DNA of 64,000 nucleotides, taken from NCBI RefSeq assembly GCF_900156655.1, contig NZ_FTOG01000008.1, forward strand, positions 62,001-126,000, written 5' to 3'. The stretch's first letter is position 1. Every line of letters begins with the position of its first letter. A program made the position numbers and the translations under genes. Positions 28,636-37,490 of the stretch are shown piece after piece. This DNA comes from Rhodobacter aestuarii. GTDB lineage: Bacteria > Pseudomonadota > Alphaproteobacteria > Rhodobacterales > Rhodobacteraceae. The notes under the pieces are model-generated. The model ran no database searches, was not told the origin of the DNA, and was given only the letters and a program-made list of their open reading frames with translations.

Positions 28636-29765
28636 CAGTTGCCGAGGTTTTGCAAGGAATCCGCGGTCGCAGCCGAGCCCGTCAGCGCCGAAAGCGACTT
28701 TTGCCACTGCACATAGGGGGCCTCGGTCACATAGACGGTGTCGCCATCACGGATCACAAAATCACGTGCCATGAACATGCCATTGGGTTCGGTCAGATCG
28801 AGCACATAAATCATGCGCTGATCGCCCACGAGGTCATTGCGGCCCAACACCACAGACGCAATATCGGCCGGTTCGTTGCGGAACACGAAGACCCCGGTCG
28901 GATCGGCGAGGTTGGAATTAAGCCCGCCCACGGTGGCGATGGCTTCCAACGCAGACAGTGTTTGCGTTTCAAACGGCACACGGGCTTGCGCGCCGGTCGC
29001 GCCAAGCGAGGTGAAGGCGCGGGTGTCTTCTTCCACCAAAATCACATCGCCCGAACGCAGCGCGATGTCCATTTTCGGGTTCTGGTAGAGGTCTTTTAGC
29101 CAGACCGTGCCTTTGTTGTTGCCGCGTTTGACGGTGATCTTCGCAATCTCGGGCTTGATCGTCACGCCGCCCGCGCGCGCGAGCATGGCCGAAAGCGTGC
29201 GGGTGGGGCGTTCAATCGCATAAACGCCTTGGCCACCCACAGAGCCCATCAGCGAAACGGTCGAGCCATCGCCCGCCGCGCGCGACACCAGCACCTGCGG
29301 GTCCGGGGTTTGCGCATCCAGTTTTTCGGTGATGATCTTGCGCAGCGCATCGGGTGAATTGCCTGCCGCTTTGATCTTGCCCGCATAGGGCACGAAGATA
29401 TTGCCCGCGCCATCCACCTGCACTTCGGTCAACTGCGTGGCCGAGGCGCCTTGCGGCGCCAAAAGTCCGTTGTCGACGTTTTCCCAGATCGTCAGCATCA
29501 GCGTGTCGCCGGGGTTGATCGTGTCAGACCCCACAACGCCCGCGCGCTGGAATGCGGAGGAGAAGCCAAGCGACGGTTGCACCGAAGTGGCGCGCGTCAC
29601 ATGGTCATTCACGGAAATGACGAAGGCATCGCCTTGCTTCATGACCGAGCCAGAAAAGATTTCACGCTTGTTCGGGCCAGACCGGGGCAGGCCACAGGAG
29701 GCGGTCCCAAGAAGGACGGCCGAAAAACCCATCAACAGGGTTCTGCGGGTGGTTTTGGTGCTCAC
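28635..29765 (-). CDS. Polysaccharide export outer-membrane lipoprotein, Wza/KpsD-like
   Basis: 376 residues. MSTKTTRRTLLMGFSAVLLGTASC is a lipoprotein signal with Cys24. The polysaccharide-export domain contains INPGDTLMLTIWENVD and VDGAGNIFVPYAGKIKAAG; two SLBB domains follow (QGVYAIERPTRTLSAMLARAGGV and ETQTLSALEAIATVGGL), with RDGDTVYVTEAPYVQW before the C-terminus. It should form the outer-membrane channel for capsule export. Located between the kpsS-like (77 bp) and kpsC-like (1-bp overlap) genes. Confidence 0.9.
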   Translation of the reverse strand: MSTKTTRRTLLMGFSAVLLGTASCGLPRSGPNKREIFSGSVMKQGDAFVISVNDHVTRATSVQPSLGFSSAFQRAGVVGSDTINPGDTLMLTIWENVDNGLLAPQGASATQLTEVQVDGAGNIFVPYAGKIKAAGNSPDALRKIITEKLDAQTPDPQVLVSRAAGDGSTVSLMGSVGGQGVYAIERPTRTLSAMLARAGGVTIKPEIAKITVKRGNNKGTVWLKDLYQNPKMDIALRSGDVILVEEDTRAFTSLGATGAQARVPFETQTLSALEAIATVGGLNSNLADPTGVFVFRNEPADIASVVLGRNDLVGDQRMIYVLDLTEPNGMFMARDFVIRDGDTVYVTEAPYVQWQKSLSALTGSAATADSLQNLGN

Positions 29766-29841
29766 TGCTCGGGCTCCTGTGCGGGATTGCCGTTCATTTT
29801 TTTGCTACCATAACGGGCAAGGCAGAAAAAATCCAGCATAG

Positions 29842-31128
29842 TCAACTTACAACGCGTAACTGTTGCCGTGGTGCCGCGTTTCCGGCGACCAAAGCATCAT
29901 AGGGATCTTCGGGCGACAACATCATATCAACCACCTGCCGAAGCAAGATGCGCCGACCGCGTGCGGCATAAAATCCGCCCGGAACTTGCGATGTTTCCAA
30001 CAGGTAGTGTCTGTAGTCGCGGTAGCCCCGCGTATCTGGTCTCGCAGGTGCAGCATAAAACGCGTCGAGCGGTTGGGCCGAAACGAACTCTGGTTTGTCA
30101 TAAACCGCGCGGCCAAAGATACGCAGCGGCAGCCCGCGCCAAAGCACCTGCTGGCCCGCGGTGGAGTTGATTGTCACCGCAGAGCGTGCTTGCGCCAAAA
30201 GGGCGGCCAATTTGCCACCGCCAATAAAATGCACCCGGCCAGCCAATCCGTGGCGTTTTGTGGCGGCGCGGATCGTCGCAGCGAGCGGTGCACGGCCATC
30301 TTCAAGCGGATGCGCTTTGAAGACGAGGTGATGGTGGCGCGGCGCGCCTTTGGCAAATCCCTCGGCCACCAGCTCGATGAATTCGGCCTGACTTTGGAAG
30401 TTGGAGTGCATCCGCAAAGAGGCATCATGCTCAAGCTGCAACAGCACCAAATGGATCGGATGGCCCGTCAACCGCACCTTCGCGGTGGCCAAAGTCCGCT
30501 CCAGTGCCTGCCACGGCATCCAAAACAGCCGTTTGAAATAGATCCGCGCCTCGTCAAAGACGGAAATCCCCCGATGCGGCGTGAAGCTGCGGTAGTCGTG
30601 GTTCAGGGCCAGCACGAAGAAATGATAGACTGCGCCATAAAAGATGTGTTGCCGGGTGTCGCCCCAACGTGGCGGCGCATCGGGAAAGTCGATCTCGCTT
30701 TGGGCAAGGGCCGCGCGCATTTCGGGCAGGCTCAGCCGCATCAGCCGCGAATGGCCATTGGCCCCGCCGCGCTCATAGGTCACCCAATAGGGGCGGAGAT
30801 AGCCTTCCTCGAACACATGCACGGTGATGCCGCGCGCCTTTGCCTCGGCCACAGCTTGGGCGTGAATGGGCCGGGTATCGCCATAAAGCACAAGATCGGT
30901 GACAGCTTTTTCATCCAAAAGCGCGGCAAACCGTGCGGGCCAAGCCTCGGGCGTGCCGTTGTAGCGGATGAAATGCGCCTTATCGCGCCAAAACGCCTGA
31001 TCGCCCCGGTTAAAGCCCACGCGCCAGACCTTGGCCCCGGTCAACCGCAGCATCTGCCCCAATTGATCGAAGAAAGGCCCATGCGGACCTTGCAGCATCA
31101 AAAAGGTACGGGCGAGGGCGGCAGTCAT
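29842..31128 (-). CDS. Capsular polysaccharide synthesis protein, KpsS-like
   Basis: 428 residues. It begins TFLMLQGPHGPFFDQLGQMLRLTGAKVWRVGFNRGD, typical of KpsS (consensus 'QGP.g.FF..La..L...G..V.rv.fn.GD'). FEEGYLRPYWVTYE and FKAHPLEDG follow. KpsS adds the first Kdo to lysophosphatidylglycerol, starting the capsule linker extended by KpsC. First gene of the minus-strand capsule operon, divergent from ribE. Its promoter must lie in the 223 bp shared with ribE. Confidence 0.9.
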   Translation of the reverse strand: MTAALARTFLMLQGPHGPFFDQLGQMLRLTGAKVWRVGFNRGDQAFWRDKAHFIRYNGTPEAWPARFAALLDEKAVTDLVLYGDTRPIHAQAVAEAKARGITVHVFEEGYLRPYWVTYERGGANGHSRLMRLSLPEMRAALAQSEIDFPDAPPRWGDTRQHIFYGAVYHFFVLALNHDYRSFTPHRGISVFDEARIYFKRLFWMPWQALERTLATAKVRLTGHPIHLVLLQLEHDASLRMHSNFQSQAEFIELVAEGFAKGAPRHHHLVFKAHPLEDGRAPLAATIRAATKRHGLAGRVHFIGGGKLAALLAQARSAVTINSTAGQQVLWRGLPLRIFGRAVYDKPEFVSAQPLDAFYAAPARPDTRGYRDYRHYLLETSQVPGGFYAARGRRILLRQVVDMMLSPEDPYDALVAGNAAPRQQLRVVS

Positions 31129-31351
31129 TGTCTCTCCGGGGTGGGCGATCCCTTTTGGCCCGCCCGCGTGGCAGAGTCACGGAGAAATCGGGGCGAAAAC
31201 CGGATCATCCCGCTCTTGAGGGCCGCAAACGGGCTTCCGCGACGGCAAGACGCATTTTCGCGCCGGTCTTGTGCACCCATGCGTCGGGGCCAAGCCTTGC
31301 GCGCAAGGCCTGCGCAAGCTAGGCAGAACCAAATCAGGCAGAGGAAAAGCC
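31129..31351. other. Divergent intergenic region kpsS-like / ribE
   Basis: 223 bp between divergent starts. GCCTTGCGCGCAAGGC at about 31294-31309 is a palindrome, but nothing like the conserved FMN riboswitch core was recognised. No promoter consensus stood out. Confidence 0.35.
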
Positions 31352-31942
31352 ATGTTCACCGGAATCGTCACCGATCTGGGCGAGATCGTCAGTCTTGAAA
31401 AAACCGGCGACCTGCGCGCCCGCATCCGCAGCAGCTACGATATGGCCACGGTCGATATTGGCGCCTCAATTGCGCATGCAGGCGTGTGCCTGACGATCAT
31501 CGCCACCGGCGCCGATTGGTATGATGTGCAAATCTCGGGCGAGACGGTCTCCAAAACCAATATTGGCGATTGGGCTGTCGGCAAACGCATCAACCTAGAG
31601 CGCGCGCTGAAAGTTGGCGACGAACTGGGCGGCCATATCGTTTCGGGCCATGTGGATGGCGTGGCCGAAATCACCGCGATGGTGGACGAGGGGGAAAGCA
31701 CCCGCTTCACCTTCCGCGCCCCCGAGGCACTGGCCAAATACATCGCGCCGAAAGGCTCGGTCGCGCTCGATGGCTGCTCGCTCACCGTGAACGAGGTGGA
31801 CGGGTGCAGCTTTGGCATCAACTTCATCCCGCATACCAAGGCCGTGACCAGTTTTGGCGCGTCCAAGGTGGGCGATAAGGTCAATTTGGAAATCGATACG
31901 CTCGCGCGCTATGTCGCGCGGCTGACGGAGTGGAAGGCATGA
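31352..31942 (+). CDS. ribE: Riboflavin synthase, alpha subunit
   Basis: 196 residues from the ATG at 31352, where the protein begins with the invariant MFTGIV. GAGGAAAAG precedes it. Two lumazine-binding barrels are present (1-97, 98-190) with SIAHAGVCLTI and SVALDGCSLTVNEVDG. It dismutates two lumazines to riboflavin. Its stop overlaps the next start by 4 bp. Lead gene of ribE-ribB-ribH-nusB. Confidence 0.96.
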   Translation: MFTGIVTDLGEIVSLEKTGDLRARIRSSYDMATVDIGASIAHAGVCLTIIATGADWYDVQISGETVSKTNIGDWAVGKRINLERALKVGDELGGHIVSGHVDGVAEITAMVDEGESTRFTFRAPEALAKYIAPKGSVALDGCSLTVNEVDGCSFGINFIPHTKAVTSFGASKVGDKVNLEIDTLARYVARLTEWKA

Positions 31943-33072
31943 CGAACCCGGTGGACAAGTCCGGCGCACACGACAAACCCGGCCCGGTGGAGCAAAGCTA
32001 CCACGACGCCATCTCGACGATTGATGAGATCATCGAAGACGCCCGCAACGGCAAGATGTTCATTCTGGTCGATCACGAAGACCGCGAGAATGAAGGCGAT
32101 CTGATCATTCCGGCACAAATGGCGACGCCGAATGCGATCAACTTCATGGCGACGCATGGCCGCGGCCTTGTTTGCCTCGCGCTGCCCGCGAGCCGGATCG
32201 AAGCTTTGGGCCTGCCGCTCATGGCCTCGTCGAACTCGTCGCGTCACGAAACGGCTTTCACCGTGTCGATTGAAGCGCGTGAAGGCATTTCGACCGGCAT
32301 TTCGGCGCATGACCGCGCCCGCACTGTCGCTGTCGCCATCGACCCGACCAAAGGCCCTGCCGATATCGCAACGCCCGGTCACCTGTTCCCGCTGCGTGCG
32401 CGCGAAGGCGGCGTTCTGGTACGTGCCGGTCACACCGAAGCGGCCGTCGATATTTCGCGCCTTGCCGGGCTGAACCCCTCGGGCGTGATTTGTGAAGTGA
32501 TGAACGAAGACGGCACAATGGCCCGTCTGCCCGACCTCATCGCTTTCGCGCAGATGCACAACATCAAGATCGGCACGATCTCGGATCTGATCGCCTACCG
32601 TCGCCGCTATGACAGCTTGGTGCGCGAAACCAAACAACGCGCCGTGACCTCGATCCACGGTGGGGATTGGTCGATGCGTGTCTTTACCGACCAGACCGAG
32701 GGTGCCGAGCATATCGTTTTGTCCAAAGGCGATATTTCGACCGATGAGCCGGTGCTGGTGCGGATGCATGCCCTTGACCCGCTCGCGGATGTGCTGGGCC
32801 TCAATGCTGCCAAAGCGGGCGATCTGGGCCGTGCGATGGAAGCGATTGCCGCCGAGGGCCGCGGCGTTGTCGTGCTTTTGCGGGAAACCTCCGCCAAAAT
32901 GGTGCTGCCGGGCGAAGCTAGCCCGCAAACCTTGCGCCAATATGGCTTGGGCGCGCAGATCTTGCTCGCGCTCGGCCTGACGCATCTCAAGCTGCTGACC
33001 AATTCGCCCGCGCCGAAACTTGTGGGCATCGAAGGCTATGGCCTGATCATCGAAGAAACGCGGGGCTACTAA
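31939..33072 (+). CDS. ribB: 3,4-dihydroxy-2-butanone-4-phosphate synthase with degenerate GTP cyclohydrolase II domain
   Basis: 377 residues. The N-terminal DHBP synthase domain (about 30-225) keeps VDHEDRENEGD, THGRGLVC, SAHDRARTV, GGVLVRAGHTEAAVD and EVMNEDG. The C-terminal part resembles GTP cyclohydrolase II, but at the zinc-site region it reads VRMHALDPLADVLGLNAAKAGDLG instead of the family's three-cysteine motif, and no cysteine is found anywhere in the domain. So only RibB activity is expected; the domain organisation matches the 'RibBX' variant known in Proteobacteria. The true GTP cyclohydrolase II must be encoded elsewhere. Confidence 0.93.
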   Translation: MTNPVDKSGAHDKPGPVEQSYHDAISTIDEIIEDARNGKMFILVDHEDRENEGDLIIPAQMATPNAINFMATHGRGLVCLALPASRIEALGLPLMASSNSSRHETAFTVSIEAREGISTGISAHDRARTVAVAIDPTKGPADIATPGHLFPLRAREGGVLVRAGHTEAAVDISRLAGLNPSGVICEVMNEDGTMARLPDLIAFAQMHNIKIGTISDLIAYRRRYDSLVRETKQRAVTSIHGGDWSMRVFTDQTEGAEHIVLSKGDISTDEPVLVRMHALDPLADVLGLNAAKAGDLGRAMEAIAAEGRGVVVLLRETSAKMVLPGEASPQTLRQYGLGAQILLALGLTHLKLLTNSPAPKLVGIEGYGLIIEETRGY

Positions 33073-33073
33073 G

Positions 33074-33625
33074 ATGGCGGGGAATGAAAGCCACCACGTC
33101 TTGGACCTGCCGAGCTTCACCGATCCGGTGAAAATGCTGATCGTGGTCGCGCCTTACTATAAAGACATCGCCGACAATATGATTGCCGGCGCCAAGGCCA
33201 CTGCGGAAAAAGTGGGGGCCACGGTCGATATTGTGGAAGTGCCCGGCGCGCTCGAAATTCCGACCGCGATTGGCATGGCGAGCCGCATGGCCGATTACGA
33301 TTGTTATGTGGCGCTGGGCTGCGTGATCCGGGGTGAGACCACCCATTATGATACTGTTTGCAATGATAGTTCGCGTGGGCTGACGCTTTTGGGGCTTCAA
33401 GGGCTTTGCATCGGCAATGGCATCCTGACGGTGGAAAACCGCCCGCAAGCCGAGGTGCGCGCAGACCCCGCTGATCAAGATAAGGGCGGTGGCGCTGCTG
33501 CTGCGGCCTTGCATCTTGTCGCGCTCTCGCGCAAATGGGCCAACCGGACGAAGGGAATCGGCTTCCGCCCCGCAGGCGAAGAGTTCCGCATCGCCGGTGA
33601 GACCGAAGGACCGAGCCGCGCATGA
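33074..33625 (+). CDS. ribH: 6,7-dimethyl-8-ribityllumazine synthase
   Basis: 183 residues. Family motifs are VPGALEIPTAIG, ALGCVIRGETTHYD (with catalytic His in THYD) and GILTVEN. It condenses DHBP with the pyrimidine intermediate to form lumazine. The start lies 1 bp after the ribB stop, and the stop overlaps nusB by 4 bp. The C-terminal tail (about 145-183) is longer than in short RibH forms, as usual in alphaproteobacteria. Confidence 0.95.
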   Translation: MAGNESHHVLDLPSFTDPVKMLIVVAPYYKDIADNMIAGAKATAEKVGATVDIVEVPGALEIPTAIGMASRMADYDCYVALGCVIRGETTHYDTVCNDSSRGLTLLGLQGLCIGNGILTVENRPQAEVRADPADQDKGGGAAAAALHLVALSRKWANRTKGIGFRPAGEEFRIAGETEGPSRA

Positions 33626-34131
33626 CCGATACTGCCCCCGAAACGCCGAACGAACCCCCGAAGAAACTGAGCCCGGAAGACAAACGCCGGATGCGCTCGG
33701 CTGCGCGGCTGTATGCTGTGCAGGCGCTGTTTCAGATGGAAGCGGCGGGGCAGGGGGCAGATCGCGTGGCGCGCGAGTTTGAAAGCTTCCGTTTTGGCAT
33801 GGTCACCGAAGAGGGCGAGGAATTGGCAGAGGGTGATTATTCGCTTTTCCGTCGCGTGCTCGACGATGCGGTGATGTGGCAGGCAAAAATCGACCAAGCC
33901 ACCGACCGCGCGCTGGTGGCGAAATGGCCGATTGACCGGATCGACCCGGTGATCCGTGCGCTGTTCCGCGCGGCTGGGGCCGAAATGGTCAACCCGGCGA
34001 CACCGATCAAAGTGGTGATCAACGAATTCGTGGACGTGGCCCGTGCCTTCTTCCCGGAAGGCCGCGAGCCGAAATTCGTCAATGCGGTGCTTGATCACAT
34101 GGCGCGCGAAATCCGCCCCGAGGCGTTCTAA
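33622..34131 (+). CDS. nusB: Transcription antitermination factor NusB
   Basis: 169 residues. The conserved helices RSAARLYAVQALFQME and NEFVDVARAFFPEGREPKFVNAVLDHMARE (family pattern 'nE.v.iak.f....s..FvNgvLd') are present. It acts with NusE in rRNA antitermination. The first 25 residues are a charged, proline-rich extension. Last gene of the rib operon. Confidence 0.95.
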   Translation: MTDTAPETPNEPPKKLSPEDKRRMRSAARLYAVQALFQMEAAGQGADRVAREFESFRFGMVTEEGEELAEGDYSLFRRVLDDAVMWQAKIDQATDRALVAKWPIDRIDPVIRALFRAAGAEMVNPATPIKVVINEFVDVARAFFPEGREPKFVNAVLDHMAREIRPEAF

Positions 34132-34271
34132 AACGCGCCTCGCTGCTTGTTGTATCGGCCACATATCTTATTTTGTCGATATTTTGTGACGTTGGTGCGG
34201 CATTTTGGCAAAATTGCGGTATCAATCTCACAAATCTGCGCTAGAATGATTCCAACGCAGGAGGAATCGAC

Positions 34272-34616
34272 ATGCCGCAGTTGGTGCGTCTGTACATCCG
34301 GAACGTGATCTTCGGGGCCGGTCTTTCGGCCGTCTTCGTGGGTCTGTTGCTTGGGTTCAATGTGGCGAACCTCCGCCACCTGATCTTGTCCTCCGATATT
34401 GGCTATATCGCGCTGGCGCTGCTGTTTGTGTTTAACGCAGTGGTCTTTTCCGGCGTGCAATTCGGCATTGCTGTGATGAGCATGGCCGAAAAAGAAGACC
34501 CGCCGGGTGGTGGCAAACGCGATGCGATCCCGCTGGGGATGGCGCGTGACATGGTCGCCATTCCGGTCCCGGTCGACAGAAATACCCGATACAAGAACGT
34601 CAAGAAGCCGTACTGA
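34272..34616 (+). CDS. Small conserved membrane protein
   Basis: 114 residues. Two membrane helices are predicted at about 12-32 (IFGAGLSAVFVGLLLGFNV) and 43-72 (IGYIALALLFVFNAVVFSGVQFGIAVM). A polar tail ends NTRYKNVKKPY. CAGGAGG lies 8 nt before the ATG. A strong terminator follows directly, so this is a single-gene unit. No function recognised. Confidence 0.75.
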   Translation: MPQLVRLYIRNVIFGAGLSAVFVGLLLGFNVANLRHLILSSDIGYIALALLFVFNAVVFSGVQFGIAVMSMAEKEDPPGGGKRDAIPLGMARDMVAIPVPVDRNTRYKNVKKPY

Positions 34617-34634
34617 ACCCTCCGGACAGAAAGG

Positions 34635-34664
34635 CCCCTCGCTACCTAGCGGGGGGTTTTTCTT
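34635..34664 (+). terminator. Rho-independent terminator
   Basis: CCCCTCGCTA pairs with TAGCGGGG (one G-T pair) in a GC-rich hairpin at 34635-34656, followed by GTTTTTCTTT. It closes the small membrane protein gene. Confidence 0.85.
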
Positions 34665-34774
34665 TGTGCGGGAAGACTGCGGGGCAGTGCTGACGGCAAA
34701 TGAAAAAGCCGGGGGCAGGGCCCCCGGCGGATCGCATCATGTCAATGATGCAAGATTTGTCTCAGCTGCGTGGC

Positions 34775-36262
34775 TTAGTTCACCGGCACGGCGACAAAGC
34801 GCGGCTCGCCGCCCCGGCGGATCAACAGCAGAACCGATTTGCGGCCTCCCTCACGCGCCTCGCTCACCCGCGCGTGCAGATCGGACACATCCAAAACAGG
34901 TTGTTGCCCGGCCTCGACGATCACATCGCCCTGACGCAAACCTTTGTCGAAGGCTTCGCTGGTTTCGTCGATATCGGTCACTACCAGACCTTTGGTATCG
35001 GCAGAGAGGTTCATTTCAGAGCGCAGCGCATCCGACAGCGGGCTGAGCGACATGCCCAGCACTTCGCCCTTGCTCGCCTCAGGCGACATCCCCTCGCTGC
35101 TGCCACCATCGGCGCCTTCGGCCAATTCGCGTTGGCCAAGCGTCACCAAAAGCGTTTGCTCTTTGCCGCCGCGCATCACCACAACGCGCACGGCTTCGCC
35201 CACCGGGGCATCGGCGACACGGCGCACCAGATCTTTGCTGTCTTTGACCGGATTGCCATCAAAGCTGATGATCACATCGCCCGATTCCATGCCTGCATCA
35301 TTGGCCGGGCCGGGGGGCACATCGGAGACCATCACACCCTCAGGTGTCGTCAGTTCCATCGCCTCGGCCATATCGGGGGTCACATCTTGGATTTTCACCC
35401 CAAGCCAGCCGCGCCGCGTTGCGCCAAATTCTTTCAACTGGCTGACGACCTTAGACACGACATTCGAGGCCATCGAGAAGCCAATCCCGATCGAGCCGCC
35501 GTTGGGCGACATGATTGCGGTGTTGACGCCGATCACCTTGCCATCGGTGCTAAAGAGCGGCCCGCCCGAGTTGCCCCGGTTGATCGCCGCATCGGTCTGA
35601 ATGTAATCGTCATAGGTCCCGGAAAGTTCGCGGTTGCGCGCCGAGACGATGCCGACCGAGGTCGAGAAACCCTGGCCCAGCGGGTTGCCCATCGCCATCA
35701 CCCAATCGCCTTCGCGCATCGTGTCACTGTCGCCAAAAGTGACGAAGGGCAGGGGCTTGTCGCTTTCCACTTTCAAAAGCGCGATGTCGGTTTTTGGATC
35801 GGTGCCGACCAGTTTTGCGTCAAGCTTTTGGCCACCCGAAAACTCGATCGAGATTTCATCGGCATTCTCGATCACGTGGTTGTTGGTAACGATGTAACCA
35901 TCTTCCGAGATCACAAAGCCAGAGCCAAGCGCATCCGAGCGGTGCGGGCGCGAGGGCATGTTGTTGCCCGGCCCGTTCGGCATACCAAACTCACGGAAGA
36001 AATCTTCGAAGGGCGAGCCTTTGGGGAAGCCCGGCATGCCCCCTGCGGGCTCGGTCACCACAGTGGAGGTGGTGATCATCACCACCGCCGGTTTTACCTG
36101 TTGCACCAGATCGGCAAAGCTTTCGGGGGCGGCAAAGGCATGGGCCGGGTCAACCGGGCTCAGCACCAGCGCAGTTGACAAAAGCGCAGCACCCAGAAGC
36201 GATTTCGCCAGCCGCGGCGCGGTTTCCAGCTTCAGCATCCGTAGGGGGGCGGTGGTGGTCAT
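34775..36262 (-). CDS. Periplasmic serine protease/chaperone, DegP family
   Basis: 495 residues. A signal peptide ends near ALVLSPVDPAHAFA. The protease domain has the triad in TNNHVIEN (His), DIALLKVE (Asp) and GNSGGPLF (Ser). Two PDZ domains follow (about 280-370 and 400-490) with GWLGVKIQDV and RQGDVIVEAGQQPV. The Q-linker/LA loop reads PGFPKGSPFEDFFREFG. It degrades or refolds misfolded envelope proteins. Last of the gor-hflK-hflC series, 140 bp after the DUF2065 gene. MucD/DegQ-type naming is also possible. Confidence 0.93.
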   Translation of the reverse strand: MTTTAPLRMLKLETAPRLAKSLLGAALLSTALVLSPVDPAHAFAAPESFADLVQQVKPAVVMITTSTVVTEPAGGMPGFPKGSPFEDFFREFGMPNGPGNNMPSRPHRSDALGSGFVISEDGYIVTNNHVIENADEISIEFSGGQKLDAKLVGTDPKTDIALLKVESDKPLPFVTFGDSDTMREGDWVMAMGNPLGQGFSTSVGIVSARNRELSGTYDDYIQTDAAINRGNSGGPLFSTDGKVIGVNTAIMSPNGGSIGIGFSMASNVVSKVVSQLKEFGATRRGWLGVKIQDVTPDMAEAMELTTPEGVMVSDVPPGPANDAGMESGDVIISFDGNPVKDSKDLVRRVADAPVGEAVRVVVMRGGKEQTLLVTLGQRELAEGADGGSSEGMSPEASKGEVLGMSLSPLSDALRSEMNLSADTKGLVVTDIDETSEAFDKGLRQGDVIVEAGQQPVLDVSDLHARVSEAREGGRKSVLLLIRRGGEPRFVAVPVN

Positions 36263-36402
36263 TCGGCGTTTCTCCCGTTAGTCGTCTTGGCCGGGCGGTT
36301 CCGGCGTCGCGTCGATAAAAAGCCTAAGCGGCCTCGGGTTCAAATGAAAGCCCGTCGCGGTGCGTAAATTCGCTGTGAAACATGTGAAACGAAGCAAAAT
36401 AC

Positions 36403-36594
36403 TCAGATAAATACGCGCACAAGTGCCACAATAGCCACGCCGCCAGCCACAGAGATCAGCCCAAGGCGGCGCCGCGCCTCTGGTCCGAGGCTCACCAAAA
36501 AGGCCAAAACCTCTTCAAAACGCGAAGGGGCCAGCGCAAGCGCCAGCCCCTCGATCACGAACACAAGCCCCAAGGCTGTGAAGATCGCACTCAT
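36403..36594 (-). CDS. DUF2065 family small membrane protein
   Basis: 63 residues with two hydrophobic helices (about 3-23 and 43-62). FTALGLVFVIEGLALALAP and RRRLGLISVAGGVAIV match the DUF2065 pattern ('a.GlvLviEGl.yal.P...r..l'). It overlaps hflC by 1 bp (TGATG) and is typically found after hflKC. Function unknown, perhaps linked to the HflKC membrane complex. Confidence 0.9.
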   Translation of the reverse strand: MSAIFTALGLVFVIEGLALALAPSRFEEVLAFLVSLGPEARRRLGLISVAGGVAIVALVRVFI

Positions 36595-37490
36595 CAGTTT
36601 TCGCTACCCGTTTCCGGTCCCGCCTCGAGCGAGCGCACGAACCGTTGATAGTCGAAGTACAGGCTATCGGGTTCGGTGACGAGCGAGGTCGAGTTTGCCT
36701 TCAAGCTGTCGGCATAGAATTGCAGCGCGCGGGTGAAGGCAAAGAAGCTTTCATCCTTGCCATAGGCTTCGGCATAGATCGCGTTGCGTTCCGCATCGGC
36801 CTGACCGCGCACGATCTCGGCTTGCTTGCGCGCTTCCGAGGTCAGTTCCACCACCTGACGGTCCGCAGAGGCGCGGACGCGTTGCGCCGCCTCGCCACCA
36901 CGGGCGCGTTCATCCGCCGCTTCCCGCTGCCGTTCCGCCCGCATCCGCTCATAGGTGGATTGCAAGTTTTGGTCGGGCAGGTCGGTGCGAGTCAGACGCA
37001 CGTCGATCACGTCAATGCCAAGCGCATTGGCTTCGCGCCGGGCGATATTGCGGATCTGGTTCATCAACGCGGTCCGGTCATCCGACAAAACGGCGGTCGA
37101 CGGCACAGAGCCCATCACTTCGCGGATCGCATTGTTCAAGATGCCATCAAGACGGTTCTTGGCAAAGCCTTCGCCGCCGCCGCCCACCGCTTCGCGGAAC
37201 TTCACCGCGTCAACGATGCGCCAACGCGCGAAAGCATCCACGACAAGGCGGCGGTCATCCAGCGGGGTCACTTCGAGCGGTTGCGTCGATAGCGCCAAAA
37301 TCCGGTCGTCATATTTGACGACATTTTGGAACAGCGGGATCTTGAAGCCAATGCCCGGTTCGGTGCGTGAGGACACGACCTCACCGAACTGCAGCACCAG
37401 CGCCTTTTCGCGTTCATCCACGGTGTAGATGGACGACAGCGCCACGCCGAGCGCGATCACGCCCACCGGAATAAGCAATTGTGCGCGCAT
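36594..37490 (-). CDS. hflC: FtsH-associated membrane protein HflC
   Basis: 298 residues. An N-terminal membrane anchor (about 5-22) precedes an SPFH/band-7 domain with EREKALVLQFGEV and PGIGFKIPLFQNVVKYDDR; a helical region AERQREAADERARGGEAAQRVRASADRQ follows. It forms with HflK a periplasmic cage controlling the FtsH protease. Translationally coupled to hflK (TGATG). Confidence 0.95.
   Translation of the reverse strand: MRAQLLIPVGVIALGVALSSIYTVDEREKALVLQFGEVVSSRTEPGIGFKIPLFQNVVKYDDRILALSTQPLEVTPLDDRRLVVDAFARWRIVDAVKFREAVGGGGEGFAKNRLDGILNNAIREVMGSVPSTAVLSDDRTALMNQIRNIARREANALGIDVIDVRLTRTDLPDQNLQSTYERMRAERQREAADERARGGEAAQRVRASADRQVVELTSEARKQAEIVRGQADAERNAIYAEAYGKDESFFAFTRALQFYADSLKANSTSLVTEPDSLYFDYQRFVRSLEAGPETGSEN

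Noticed and set aside
31129-31351. FMN riboswitch ahead of ribE
   Set aside because: The conserved core elements were not found; only an unrelated palindrome is present.
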